A stretch of DNA of 64,000 nt from Spiroplasma attinicola (GCF_023509825.1 NZ_JAKQXY010000001.1:558001-622000); one strand, 5' to 3'. Numbered from the stretch's first letter, positions 1-13,236 are shown. A program made the numbers and translations. Notes: a model not told the origin generated them from the sequence alone.

Positions 1-644
1 ATTGTCAATTTGGTATTGCTTCAAGTTTCACTAATTTAATTGCTTTAAAAAATAAGCAAGTAAAAAATTTAATTGTTGCGGCTCAAAATTGTCATGATCA
101 ATTGCAAGGTGCGTTTACTGGTGAAGTTTCAATTAACATGTTGGAAGAATTAAATGTTAGTCATGTTATTATTGGTCATTCGGAACGTCGTCAATATTTC
201 AATGAAACAAATGAAAGTATTAATCGTAAATTAAAAACAATTTTTAATAACTCTAAAATGATTCCAATTTTATGTTGTGGTGAAACTTTAGTTCAATATG
301 AAAGAAAAACTACTGATCAAGTAATAGAAACACAAATTAAATTAGCATTAAGAGATATTTCTGGTGAAAATGTAGCTAAATTAATTATTGCTTATGAACC
401 AATTTGAGCAATTGGAACAGGTAAAACTGCTTCTGTTGCTGAAGCACAAAATATTTGTGCTTTGATTAGAACAATAATTGCTAAGTTATATCAAAAAGAA
501 ATTGCTAATAAAGTAAGAATTCAATATGGTGGGTCAGTAAAACCTGAAAATATTAAAACATTTTTAGCACAACCTGATATTGATGGTGCTTTAGTTGGTA
601 GCGCTTCATTACAAGTAACTGACTTTATTAATTTATTGCATTAA
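1..644 (+). CDS. tpiA: triosephosphate isomerase, 5' truncated by window
   Basis: Interconverts dihydroxyacetone phosphate and glyceraldehyde 3-phosphate in glycolysis, in the cytoplasm. The frame is open from base 3 at the window edge, so the N-terminus with the catalytic Lys is missing. Visible family motifs are VIIGHSERR (catalytic His region), the AYEPIWAIGTG loop-6 region with the catalytic Glu (its Trp is a TGA codon at 405-407), and the C-terminal YGGSVKPEN and GALVGSASL phosphate-binding segments. It stands first in a run of glycolytic genes on the same strand. Identification is certain; only the start lies outside the window. Confidence 0.97.
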
Positions 645-701
645 TTTTTTTATTTTTGATAAAAATTTATTTATTCTAAAAGTAGAAAGAGGGACAATAA
701 A

Positions 702-2051
702 ATGCCTCAATTAGAAGAAAAAAATTGATGGAAATATTTAAAAACAAAAGCTAATAGTTATCTTTTTCCTAAAACAAAAATTATTAAAACGAAAAAGAGA
801 ATTAATAGTAAGATTTTGGCTTTATTAGATGAAAAAGCTGAAATTGTTAATCAATTATCAAATCATGGCTTAATTGTTTTAGATCGAACAATTTTAAATA
901 GTTGTGATAATAAAATTATTTCTGAACAAGGTATCATTAGTAGTGACTTTTTTAAAGCCAAAATTATTGATGTTAATAATAAAATTATTAAAGGTGTTTA
1001 TTTTCATTTAGTAAAAATAATTTCAGGTATTATTGTTATTAATCCTGAGCATCAAATAACTTTAGAAGCTGATGAAGAGTTCAATAAAAGATTATCTATT
1101 AATAAATTAGCTGCGAAATTATTTAATTTGTTTTTTAATCATTATGATAAGTTACAAACAAATCTTATTTCAAAAATTAAAATTATTATTAATGAATCTC
1201 AATTTCAACTAAGATTTAAAAAAATTAATGTTACAAAGGATTTAATTTTTCAAGTTCGTAATTCAATTAATAATTTTTTAAGTAATAAGAAACTTGATTA
1301 TCAAAATTATCAATTTCTAGAAAATAATTTAACTAAAGTAGAAATTAAAAATATTTTTAAACTTGAAAAACTTGAAATTACAAGTTTTGAAATTAATGGT
1401 TCTAATTTTATTGTTACTTTCTTGGTTGGTAAAGCAAACATTGATCAGTTTTTTTTGAATGCTAAAAAAGAATTATTAACATCAATTAAAGTAATTAATA
1501 AAAAAATTAAAGTGATTAATAATGATGAATTAATTTCACAATTTTATTTGAATGATGAAATAAATACTTATGAAGATTTAGGAAAATTAAATCAAGATTA
1601 TTTGCAGTTAAAAAGCAATTTTACTAAATTTAAAAATCAAAATTTGCAAATAGTAAAAAATCTTGTTGATCAGTCTGCTGGAACTCATTATTCAGAAAGA
1701 GTTGCTGATTATGATATTGTTCATATCAGCTTTAATAATTTTTTAATTGACAAAGAATTATTAGAATTAAAAGCAAAAGAACAATTGACAGAAGGTAAGA
1801 ATAAAATTTTATTTTTATCAAATAATAATCTTGATGATTCTTTACTTGTTTGAAAAATTAGTACTGATTTAATTAATAAAATTAATTTAAAGTCATTAAT
1901 TGAACAATTTTCATCTTCATCATTTATTAAAATTAATAATCATAATGATGATACTGTTTTTATTGAAGCTAATAATTATCAAGTGATTAATGATTTTATT
2001 CAAAATATTATTAAATACTTAAAAGATAATACTAATAATCAAACAATTTAA
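702..2051 (+). CDS. hypothetical protein, possibly a degenerate AlaRS-like editing/DHHA1 protein
   Basis: A 449-aa protein of unknown function between tpiA and gpmI, with ATG at 702 after a GAAAGAGGG ribosome site. No signal peptide or membrane segment is seen, so it is probably cytoplasmic. The order of segments resembles the C-terminal half of alanyl-tRNA synthetase: a stretch near residues 125-195 (ending FQLRFKKINV, then VTKDLIFQVRNSINNFL) looks like the AlaRS editing-domain pattern in which a LRFDF segment is followed by a helix with VN and I, and the last ~110 residues (DIVHISF to FIQNIIKYL) have the layout of a DHHA1 domain. The zinc-binding HxxxH and the glycine-rich DHHA1 loop are absent, so editing activity is doubtful. 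The resemblance is inference from pattern only. Confidence 0.8.
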
Positions 2052-2081
2052 ATAACTTAATTGAAAGGTTCGTATTAAACA

Positions 2082-3644
2082 ATGAAAAAACAACCAATTT
2101 TATTAGCAATTTTAGATGGTTTTGGAATTGCAAAACCTAGTTCAAGTAATGCAATTAGTCAAGCTAAAACTCCAAATTTGGACTATTTTATCAAAAATTA
2201 CCCTCATACAGAATTAAAAGCTTCTGGTTTAGCAGTTGGTTTACCAGAAGGACAAATGGGTAATTCTGAAGTAGGTCACTTACATATTGGAGCAGGTAGA
2301 ACAATTTATCAATCTTTAACGTTAATTAATCGGGCAATTGCCGACAAAACATTTTTTAAAAATCAAGTAATTACTAAAGCAATTGCTGCTGCTAAAGCAA
2401 AAAATAGTAAACTTCATATTATTGGACTATTAAGTGATGGTGGTGTTCATGCTCATATTAATCACATTTTGGCATTATTAGATTTTTGTGCGCAAGAAAA
2501 ATTTTCTAATGTTTATCTTCATGTAATTTTAGATGGTCGAGATACTAAAAGTAATGTTGCCAAAATTTATTTACAACAATTAATTAATAAAATCAATCAG
2601 TTAAAAATTGGTCAAATTGCTTCAATTTCTGGTCGTTATTATGCCATGGATCGTGATAAACGATGAGATCGCTTACAATTAGCCTATGATGCAATGGTTT
2701 TTCACCAAGGAGCATCTTTTTCTGATCCGTTAACTTATATTGATCAAGAATATAAAAATAATCATAGTGATGAATTCATTATCCCTGCATATAATAAAAC
2801 TTTATCTAATAGTAAAATTAGTGATAATGATAGTGTAATTTTTGCTAACTTTCGTCCTGATCGAGCAATTCAATTAGCATCAGCTTTATCTAATAGTCAT
2901 TATCAATTTTGAGACAATAATAAAGCAGTACCATTAAAGAATATTTATTTTGTTTCAATGATGCATTATGCTAATAGTGTTAAAACACAGGGAATTATTT
3001 TTCCACCTAATGATGTTAATAATGGTTTGGGAGAATGATTGAGTAAAAATCATTATACACAATTAAGAATTGCTGAAACTGAAAAAATTGCCCATGTTAC
3101 TTTCTTTTTTGATGGAGGTAAAGATTATTTTAAAAATGGTTTAGCAACGCAAGGAGAAATTACTTTACCAGGTGCTAGTATTGATTTAATTCCTTCACAA
3201 AAAGTAGACACTTATGATTTAAAACCAGAAATGAGTGCACCACTAATTACTAATAAATTAATTAGTGAAATTGCAAAAGATAAATATGATGTAATTATTT
3301 TAAACTTTGCTAATGCTGATATGGTTGGTCATACTGGTAATTTAAAAGCAGCAATTAAAGCAATTGATACTATTGATGAATGTTTAGGAAAAATTTATCA
3401 ATCATTAAAAAAAGTTGATGGCACTTTGATTATTACTGCCGATCATGGTAATGCTGAAGTAATGATTGATGAACAGGGTGAAATTAACAAAAAACATACA
3501 TCACAACTTGTACCATTAATTATTTGTAAAAAAGGATTAAAGTTAAAATCAGAAGGTAGTTTAGCTAATATTACTCCAACAATTTTAGACCTTTTAAAAT
3601 TAAAACCAGCAAAAGAAATCACAGCGGAATCTTTATTGGAATAA
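2082..3644 (+). CDS. gpmI: 2,3-bisphosphoglycerate-independent phosphoglycerate mutase
   Basis: Converts 3-phosphoglycerate to 2-phosphoglycerate using two Mn2+ ions and a phosphoserine intermediate; cytoplasmic glycolysis. The 520-aa length is normal for the family. Motifs seen: LLAILDGFGI at the N-terminus (metal-binding Asp), GQMGNSEVGH with the catalytic Ser near residue 61, VHAHINH, DGRDT, GRYYAMDRDKRW, NFRPDRAIQ, NFANADMVGHTG and ITADHGNAE metal ligands, and HTSQLVPLI at the end. TGA codons encode the Trp of DKRW and others. The start follows GAAAGG. Next gene downstream is eno, the following pathway step. Confidence 0.98.
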
Positions 3645-3668
3645 TAATAAAATAATTTAAAGGTGTTA

Positions 3669-3696
3669 TTGTTATTAATTACAAATTTTGTATAAT
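3669..3696 (+). promoter_or_regulatory. sigma-A type promoter for eno
   Basis: TTGTTA (3669-3674) and a perfect TATAAT (3691-3696) with a 16-bp spacer, placed about 55 bp upstream of the eno start in the gap after gpmI. It suggests eno and pfkA can be transcribed apart from tpiA-gpmI. Confidence 0.65.
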
Positions 3697-3752
3697 ATTA
3701 TTTATAAATTTGGAAAAAAATTATTAAAAATAAAGGAAGGTAATAAAATACA

Positions 3753-5063
<1,311 letters not shown>

Positions 5064-5083
5064 AACACAAAATGGGGTTTGTT

Positions 5084-6136
5084 ATGAGCGAAATAAGTAA
5101 AAAAAGAAAAATTGCAATTTTAACTTCTGGTGGTGATGCTCCAGGAATGAATAATGTTATTCATGCTGTTTATAAAACAGTGAAAGCAATGAATTCAGAA
5201 AAACAAACAAATAAAAATCTTACTCCGGAAGAGAAAAAACCATGAGAATTATTGTTAATTAAAGGTGGTTATCAAGGGATTTTAAAAAAAGAAATTTTTG
5301 AAATTGATGATCATTGAAAACAATTAATTACTAATAGTACTAAAATTGGTGGAACAATCCTTGGTAGTGCTCGTTTTAAAGCTTTTGAAGAAGAAGAAAC
5401 GAGAAAAAAAGCCAAAAGGATTTTAGATGAATTTGGAGTTGGTGTTTTAATTGCTGTTGGTGGCGATGGTACTTTTGCTGGTTTACAAAAATTAAGTGAA
5501 TTGGGAATTCAATGTATTGGGATTCCAGGAACGATTGATAATGATGTTGTTTCAACTGATGTGACAATTGGTTTTGATACAGCATTAAATACAGTTGTTG
5601 AGGCAATTGACCGAATTCGTGATACATCAAATTCTCATTCAAGAATTTCAATTGTTGAAGTTATGGGTCGTCATTGTGGTGATTTAGCAATTCATGCAGC
5701 AGTTAATGCTGATTTAGTTGCAACACCGGGCAATCCAAAAATTCCAGAACATGAATTAATTAATATTGTTAAAGATTTACATCATAAACAAAGTTTAAGT
5801 TCAATTGTTGTTTTAGTAACAGAGAATTTATATGATGTTAAAAAATTAGCAAAAAATATTGAACAAGAATTAAAAGTAGAAACAAGAGCAACAGTATTAG
5901 GACAAATTCAACGAGGTGGCGCACCAAGCGCATCTGATCGTTATCTTGCAACTATGATGGGAATCTTTGCTGTTGAACAAGCTGATAAAAAAGGAGATTC
6001 TAGTGTTATTATTGCTTTACAAGGCAATAAGTTAACTGTTCTACCAATTCATGTTGCTTTAAGTATGCAAAGAAGTGATCGTTCTGCTGCTGTTAGTAAG
6101 ATTTTACGATTATCAGGAATTTTTTATAAAAAATAA
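5084..6136 (+). CDS. pfkA: ATP-dependent 6-phosphofructokinase
   Basis: Phosphorylates fructose 6-phosphate, the committed step of glycolysis. 350 aa, slightly longer than the usual ~320. Motifs: TSGGDAPGMN (ATP loop), VGGDGTF (Gly after GGD, as in ATP-dependent rather than pyrophosphate-dependent enzymes), GTIDNDV with the catalytic Asp, EVMGRHCGDLA, and LGQIQRGGAPSASDR. The extra length comes mainly from a charged insert at about residues 37-57, after the first nucleotide-binding motif. ATG at 5084 overlaps no upstream gene; GGGG lies just before it. It ends at a strong terminator. Confidence 0.96.
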
Positions 6137-6144
6137 TTATTAAA

Positions 6145-6201
6145 AAATTGAACATCTGTTCTACAATTCATAGAACATACTGTTCAATTTTTATTTTTTT
6201 T
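6145..6201 (+). terminator. Rho-independent terminator after pfkA
   Basis: Long inverted repeat (AAATTGAACA...TCTGTTCT pairing with AGAACA...TGTTCAATTT) followed by a T-rich run. It ends the eno-pfkA transcript and isolates the next gene. Confidence 0.85.
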
Positions 6202-6256
6202 AAATATAGTTTATAATTTTATTACATAAATAATTTTAAAGATAGGGGTATTTAAA

Positions 6257-8266
6257 ATGAAAAAAATTTTATCATTAACAGGTTTATTAACAACAGCCGT
6301 AGTATTACCAAATTTTGGAGTTTATTCTCATAATCAAGTTAAAACAAAAGAACAAATTACTGATATTTTAGATCAAAGTAATGACTATAGTTATATTGAA
6401 AAAACACTTTTAGCAAGCGAAAATCGCTCTTTTCAACATTCATTTTTTACACCAACTGGTTATTTTTTAGAAAAAGACAAAGAATATCAGATTAAAATTA
6501 ATAAAGATGCAAAAGCAAATGATTTATTATATTTAACAATTGGTCAATATCGTAGTTATCAAGGTTTAAATGATGGTAAGGATGTTGGATTTGAAACTGT
6601 TAAAATTGTTGGTGATAATATAACTATTACACCTAAAAATTCGGGAATGTTATATTTGAAGGATTATCGTTTTACTAATAAAGTTAAAATTTTAACTATT
6701 ACTAATGATCCGATAAAAGTTCCAATATTTATTGTTAATGAAACTAATCAAGCAGATTTTTTTAATGAAATTATGAACACAAAATCTTTTTTTGTTGAAG
6801 TTATCTCAAAACATGTTTTTGGAACATTCCAAACTCAAATGTTTAAAAATCAAGTGATACCTGCTGTAGGAGTTAATATTAATGAAAATATTTTAGCTTG
6901 AGATCAAATTTGAAAATATACAAATGAAGCTTATGGCTTAAATGAAAAATATTCAGGTGTAGCAAAAAAATATCCGCAATTTATTCATATTGCTAATCCT
7001 GATGATAGTGGTAGTAGTTATGCTTATACAAATAATTATTATCTTGCTTTTCATAATCATTTTAATGCTGGAAGAGATCTTTTTACTAGAAAATCTAATA
7101 ATCAATGAGGATTATGACATGAAATTGGTCATACTTATCAAACACCACAATATAAATGAAGTGGTGATTTAACAGAAGTTACAGTTAATATTAGTGCTTT
7201 GTATGCGCAAGAGAAAATGTTTGGTGCAATTGGTGGCAATGTTGATGGAACAAGTAATATCACAAAGGTAAAAGCATTTTTAAATTCTAATGATACGAAT
7301 AAAGATTATAATAAGCAATCAGATTTATTTGTTAAATTAACAATGTTTTGACAGTTAAAAATGGCTTTTGGTGATAATTTTTATCCAACATTATCACAAC
7401 TATATCGTACTGATTATTTAAGTGTTTCAAATATGCAGCAAGATTTTGTTAAAATCACATCAAAAGTTACTAATCGTAATTTAATTCCATTTTTTCAAAA
7501 ATGAGGTTTTAACATAACAGATGATACTAGAAAGGCAGTTGAACAATTGCCAACATTAAAAAATAATATTTGAGAAAATGTTATTAATGGAACTCATCAA
7601 CCTATTATTGAATGACAATTACCAAAATATCAAGTATCAACTATTAAATCTGAAATTAAAGCAAAACAGGTAGTTGCTTTTGGAACGACAATTAATGAAA
7701 ATAATTTTACTAATTTTTTTGATATTTCAGAAAATAAAAATATAATGTGAAATGATATCCGTTTTAATTGAATGAATTATTTCATGCAAGATGGTAAATA
7801 TTATGTTCAAATCAAATTTGTTGTTAAAGACGAAGGTTTATTAAGTAATAATTATTTATATTTTGCTCAAGTTTCTTTTGACGACACAATTAGTTTAATT
7901 GGTTATGCTTATTATCAACGAGGAATCATTGGTCTAGATAAAGAAAATCACAAGTTTTATTTTGCTGGATCAGGAACTGGACTTGATGTAACACAAAAAC
8001 CAAATGTTTATTATACAATAACTATTAGAAATCAAACTGGTGAAGTTATTAAATCAGTATCTTTAACAGGTGCTGATAATGTTGCTAACATTATTGGAAA
8101 AAATGATTTGCTAAAGATTGCATATCAAGAAGGTTATACACTTGAAATTAAAACTTTAATTGTAAATAAAAATCGCTTGTTTGACTCAATAAGTAATACT
8201 TGAGTAACTAATAATACATATTATACAAAGTATCAGATTTCTAATAATCATTTAATTAAAATTTAA
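6257..8266 (+). CDS. secreted M60-like (enhancin-type) zinc metallopeptidase
   Basis: A 669-aa exported protein. Residues 1-24 form a signal peptide (MKK, then a hydrophobic run ending near VYS) without a lipobox Cys, so it should be released or wall-less-membrane associated rather than lipidated. The zinc site is HEIGH at residues 288-292 with a Glu at 307, fitting the M60 family pattern HExxH...E, and WGLWHEIGH is typical of that family. M60/enhancin enzymes cut mucin-type glycoproteins, including insect gut peritrophic matrix; that role here is inference. The C-terminal third is probably a beta-rich carbohydrate- or surface-binding region. Many TGA-encoded Trp residues fragment it in a standard-code reading. 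It is monocistronic between terminator-like structures. Confidence 0.88.
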
Positions 8267-8287
8267 TAAATATTCTTTGCATAAAAA

Positions 8288-8347
8288 TGTACCTCCATAA
8301 GTAGTTTCAGATAACTTTTTATTTTCGTGTCTACTTTTTGAGGTGCA
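8288..8347. repeat. imperfect 17-bp inverted repeat, function unclear
   Basis: TGTACCTCCATAAGTAG at 8288-8304 pairs, with three mismatches, with CTACTTTTTGAGGTGCA at 8331-8347. The arms enclose a 26-base T-rich loop. There is no T-run directly after the 3' arm, so it is not a standard terminator, although it lies between the peptidase gene and thrS. It could be a transcript-end hairpin or a relic of insertion-sequence ends. Confidence 0.5.
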
Positions 8348-8454
8348 TTCTAGTATCTTTCTAAGTTTTTATTTTTTAAATTTTTTCATTTATTATTAAT
8401 AATGTTAAAATGATATTAAATTATAATAATTAACAAAAAGAAAGATTTGAAATT

Positions 8455-10395
8455 ATGGAAGTAAAAATTTTAGATGAAAAAAATAAAATTAATAATATTA
8501 AACTTAATCAAGCAATTACTGGTTATGATTTACTGCAGAAATATTATCCAAGTAAAGATAAGAATCAAATTGTTGCTTTTTTCTTAAATGATAAAGTTCA
8601 TGATTTATTCGCTAAAATTAATAATGATGCAACAGTTCAATTTATTTTTCAAAAAGATTTAGAAGGCTGAAAAGCATTAAATTATGGTTGCGCTTTAGTT
8701 TTAGCTTATGTAATGAAAAAATTGTATCCAGAAGCAATACTTGCCGTTGCTAATAATTATGAAGATGGCTTTTATTTAGACTTTGATTATCAACAACAAT
8801 TAAAACAAGAAGATTTTTTAAAATTAAGTGAGGAAATGACTAAAGTTTTAAATACAAATTTTCCAATTTCACTTTTTTGTCAAGATTTAAAAACGACATT
8901 AGAAACTTATCAAGATAATCCTTATGTTCAAGAATATGCAAAACTTAATCAAATTAATGATCAAATATGTTCTTATTTAGTTAATAATAAAGTAAAAATG
9001 ATTGCTTCAGGTGTTGCTGTTGGCACTAGTCAATTGATTAAACATTTTAAATTAACAAGTATTACAGGTGCTTATTGATTGGGTAGTGATAAAAATAAAC
9101 AATTACAAAGAGTTACTGGAATTGCTGATTGAACAAAAGAAGCATTGGAAACGAAAATAAACCAAATTGTTGCAAGAAAAAACAGAGATCATCGTTTTTT
9201 GGGTAAAAAATTAGGCATTTTTATGTTTAATGATGAAGTTGGTAAAGGCTTACCTTTATTTTTACCAAATGGAATGATAATTAAAAAAACAATTCAAGAA
9301 TATTTACGTCAACAAGAATTTAAATGAGATTATCAAGAAGTTGCTACTCCTGTTTTAGGTTCAGTTGATTTATATAAAAAAAGTGGTCATTGAGATCATT
9401 ATCGTGAAAATATGTTTAGTCCAATTGCAAAAGATAATGAGATGTTAGTTTTACGACCAATGACTTGTCCTCATCATTGTATGATTTATCAAGCTACTGC
9501 TCGTTCTTATCGTGATTTACCAATTCGTTTAAGTGAACATGCTTTATTATATCGTTATGAAGCTAGTGGTGCTTTGACAGGTTTAGAACGAGTAAGATCA
9601 ATGGAATTAACTGATTCTCATATTTTTGCACGACCTGATCAAATGAAAGAAGAATTTAAACGATGCTTTCATTTAATTGCTGAAGTATTAAGAACATTCA
9701 AAATTAAATATGATTATTTATCTTTATCATTAAGAGATTCAAAAGATACTGAAAAATATTATCAAGATGATGAAATGTGAAATACATCAGAAAATGCTTT
9801 ACGAGAAGTCTTGAATGAATTAAAGCTAAAGTATAAAGAAATGATTGGTGAAGCAGCATTTTATGGTCCAAAATTTGATGTGCAAATTAAAACAGCACTA
9901 GGTCATGAAGTAACAATTTCAACAATTCAATTTGATTTCTTATTACCAAAGCGTTTTAATTTAACTTATATTGATAATCAAAATCAAGAACGACATCCTG
10001 TTATTATTCATCGTGGAATTATTGGAACTTATGAACGATTTATTGCAACTTTATTAGAACAAACACAAGGTGTTTTTCCATTATGATTAGCACCAAAACA
10101 ATTAGTAATTTTACCAATTAATAATAGTGAAGAAATTATGGCATATAGTACTGTTGTTTGTGATGCTTTTAAAGCAAAAAATATTCGGGCAATAATTAGT
10201 AGTACTGAAACGTTAGGTAAAAGAATTAAGCTTGCGCATGAAGAAAAAATTCCTTATATTGTTGTCATTGGTAATAAAGAATTAAAAACTAAAAAAATTA
10301 CCTATCATACTTATCAAGACCAAAAACATGATCTTAGTGTGACGAAAGAAGTTTTAGTAAGAAAATTATTAAAAGAAATTAATAATAAAAGTTAG
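8455..10395 (+). CDS. thrS: threonyl-tRNA synthetase
   Basis: Charges tRNA-Thr. 646 aa, the family's normal length. Order of domains: an N-terminal TGS-like segment (residues 1-65), an editing/second additional domain (about 70-220, here poorly conserved at its HxxxH), then the class II catalytic core from about residue 240 with [12 protein letters not shown], the [11 protein letters not shown] zinc-binding segment, motif 2 around [11 protein letters not shown] and MELTDSHIF, and [14 protein letters not shown]. The C-terminal anticodon-binding domain starts near [19 protein letters not shown] box at 8422-8427 precedes the gene. The ATG at 8455 follows AAAGA. Confidence 0.97.
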
Positions 10396-10408
10396 TATTA
10401 AATTAATA

Positions 10409-10437
10409 AGACTGATTTAGATCAGTCTATTTTTTTA
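10409..10437 (+). terminator. Rho-independent terminator after thrS
   Basis: Perfect 8-bp stem AGACTGAT/ATCAGTCT with a TTAG loop, followed by seven Ts. Ends thrS transcription. Confidence 0.9.
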
Positions 10438-10560
10438 ATAAATTTTGAAAAAATATTAAAATGCTATTTATATAATAGAATAATTTTTGTACAATTATAT
10501 TAATTACAGGGATTAGTGTTTAAAGTTGTTAAATAATTAATAAGAAATGTAGGAGTTTAG

Positions 10561-10917
10561 ATGTCTTATTATGAAGCAATGACAATATTAATTAGTATCT
10601 GCTCATTTGGAACAACGACTTTCTTTGCATATTTAGTTTATAAATTAACTAAACAGGCAAATGAAATTGCTGTAGAGTCTCTTAAGTTACAAGAAAAGAT
10701 TTTAGTTTCACAAGTTGATAATGTACATAAAAGTATTACAAAAGAATATTCTCCTGAAAATCATGATATTACTAATGAGTTTGATCAATCTAATGAAAAA
10801 AATGAATCAAATTTAAACTCATATAATAATAGTATGAATAAAATAAAAGCAAGCGAGTATAAAAATTGAAAAATAAATAATAATAAATTAAAGAAAAATT
10901 TTTTAATTCAAAAATAA
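10561..10917 (+). CDS. small membrane-anchored hypothetical protein
   Basis: 118 aa, ATG at 10561 after TAGGAG. Residues 5-28 form one hydrophobic segment (MTILISICSFGTTTFFAYLVYKL), followed by an Asn/Lys/Glu-rich hydrophilic tail, so the predicted layout is a single N-terminal anchor with a cytoplasmic or external tail. One TGA Trp occurs close to the end. No family recognised. It may be co-transcribed with nothing else: a TATAAT box precedes the next gene. Confidence 0.6.
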
Positions 10918-10988
10918 TAATATTATTTAGAGTCAAAACCTGAATTTTAGTATAATATTAATAATAAAACATTTTAAGGAGATTAAAT

Positions 10989-11597
10989 ATGATGGTAACA
11001 AAAAAGCAAGATTTGCTTAATGAATTTAAAAAATCATATATTCTTAAAAAAGCAAATAAAATGGCACAAGATTATCAATTTATAAAAGGTTTTATCTTAA
11101 AACAAATGACACATTATAATTATTTATTATTTAAATTTTTAAGTAAAAATAAAGAAAAAATTGATAATTTTATTGAAAAGATAAAAATTAATAAGAAAAT
11201 GGATAAAGATAATTCTTTTTTAAAGGATTTAAGTTTTATTATTGCAATTCCAAATTTAATAAGAAAATATAATAATGAAATTGAAGTTGATTTTGTTTTT
11301 TTGGAAAATAATTTTTTTAAAATTGAAACAAATAAAGAAAAAAGTCAGTTACAAGCTAGTTTAAAAGAATTGGAAAAAGAACTTAGTACAATTGATATAT
11401 CTGACTTATATAAATTTGGTAATTTTATTTTGAATTTTTTAACTAATTATGAATTAAGAGAAAAAATATGTATCAAATTATTAAACTTAGAATTAGAAGA
11501 TAATAGTAATAAGTTTGAAGAAGCAATTAATCAACAATTTGTTCAAAATCAAAAAAGGATTAATACTTGAAATAGTATTCAAAGTATTTGAGTTTAA
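10989..11597 (+). CDS. hypothetical protein, helical and Lys/Asn-rich
   Basis: 202 aa, ATG at 10989 (or the adjacent ATG at 10992) after AAGGAG. A perfect TATAAT at 10951-10956 lies about 33 bp upstream. No signal peptide or membrane segment; the sequence is rich in Lys, Glu, Asn, Ile and Leu with heptad-like stretches in the second half (residues about 115-140), suggesting coiled coil. Its last codons contain two TGA Trp codons before TAA at 11595-11597. No family recognised. Confidence 0.65.
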
Positions 11598-11619
11598 TTT
11601 TTGGAAATTGATACTTTAG

Positions 11620-11655
11620 GAAACATAGTGCAGATAAATGTATTATGTTTTTTAT
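11620..11655 (+). terminator. probable terminator
   Basis: AAACATA pairs with TATGTTT around an inner TGCA/TGTA helix and is followed by TTTTTATT. It lies just after the preceding hypothetical gene and before pyk. Confidence 0.6.
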
Positions 11656-11772
11656 TAATTCTAAATAATTTTTAAAATTTAAAGTTAAAGCAGTTTTATA
11701 TTTTATACTAAATAGTATATAATTTATTTTAGAATATTTTTATATTATGTATAAAGAAAATGGAGAAAATAT

Positions 11773-13224
11773 ATGTCTAAAAATAATGTAGAAAAACCCG
11801 ATGTTACAAAATATAATAAAAGAACAAAAATAATTACAACAATTGGTCCAGCAACCAATTCGGCTGCTGCAATTCAACAGTTATTTATTAATGGTATGAC
11901 AACAGTTCGTTTGAACTTTTCTCATGGTGATCATGAAGAACAAGGCGCAAGAATTGTTTGAGCAAAACAAGTAATGGAAAAAATTGGTAAACCGATTTCA
12001 GTTATGTTGGATACTAAAGGTCCAGAAATTAGAGTTGGGAAAATGCTTGATGATAAACAGTTAATTGTTAAAGATAGTGTTGTTACTGTTTATACTAAAA
12101 TTACTGATTATCAAAAGAAAATTTGTGGCCCTAGTGAAATGACTGTATCTTATGATATGTCAAAAGATTTAAAGCCAGGGAATGTTATTTTAGTTGATGA
12201 TGGTAAATTACAATTAGATGTTATTTCAGTTAAACCTGGAGTAGTTGAAACTAAGGCTTTTAATCAACATTTATTGAAAACTAATAAAAGAATTAATTTA
12301 CCTGGAATTAAATTTTCTTTACCATTTTTATCAGAAAAAGATATTAATGATATTACTTTTGGTGTTAAACAAGGAATTGATTATATTGCAGCTTCATTTG
12401 TTAATACTGCAGCTGATGTTAAACAAATTCGTAATTTATTGAAAAAATTAAAAGCAGAAAATATTGAAATTATTTCAAAAATTGAATCACAAGTTGGTAT
12501 TGATAATATTGATGAAATCATTGCTGCTTCTGATGGAATTATGGTTGCTCGTGGTGATTTAGGTTTAGAAATTCCTTACTATGATGTACCATACTGAGAA
12601 AAAATTTTAATTAGAAAATGCCGTAAAGCTGGTAAGTTAGTAATTGTTGCAACGCAAATGTTAGAATCAATGACAGATAATCCATCACCAACAAGAGCAG
12701 AAGTTACTGATGTTTATTTTGCTACCGAATTAGGTGCTGATGCAACAATGCTATCAGGTGAATCTGCTAATGGTACTTACCCACTTATTGCTACTTCTAC
12801 TATGGCAACAATTAATCGTCGTGCTGAAATGGAATTTTATTCAAAATTATATTACGAAAAACAATTTCAAGATGCTATGAATTCAACAACTGGGCCAAGA
12901 GCAGCAATTGTTAAAAAGTTAGCACAAAAGTGTAAAACAGGTGATTATGAATATGCTGTTGTTTTATCAAAAACTGGTGAATTGTTAAAAGCACTTTCAA
13001 AGTTTCGTCCTAATACAGTAATTCTTGGTGTTTCAAGTAATGAAAAATTATATACAGCGTTTGGTTGTTATCATTCAATCTTTATGACTAAGGTTGATGA
13101 TTATGAAAAATTTATTAAATCAGATGAAGAAATTTCTTATATTGCTCAGTCATACGGAGCAAAAATTGGTAGCAAGATTCTTTTCATGCGAAGTGAAGAA
13201 ATTAGAGAAATTACAATTAAGTAA
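11773..13224 (+). CDS. pyk: pyruvate kinase
   Basis: Makes pyruvate and ATP from phosphoenolpyruvate. 483 aa. Recognisable elements: TKIITTIGPATNS at the N-terminus, MRVRLNFSHG-type segment (here TTVRLNFSHGDH), VMLDTKGPEIRVG, the KIESQVGIDN catalytic Lys/Glu segment, DGIMVARGDLGLEIPY, the TQMLESM segment, and SGESANGTYP. The C-terminal domain (residues about 350-483) is complete. A TATAAT at 11718-11723, overlapped by a short inverted repeat ATACT/AGTAT, is a likely promoter. The gene is alone in its unit and ends at a terminator. Confidence 0.97.
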
Positions 13225-13236
13225 ATGCGATAAAAT

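Noticed and set aside
5376-5651. Minus-strand open frame inside pfkA
   Set aside because: Antisense shadow of a conserved enzyme; His/Gln/Leu-rich low-complexity translation and no ribosome site.
6990-7172. Plus-strand open frame inside the M60 gene
   Set aside because: Other-frame shadow; the true frame carries the HEIGH motif here.
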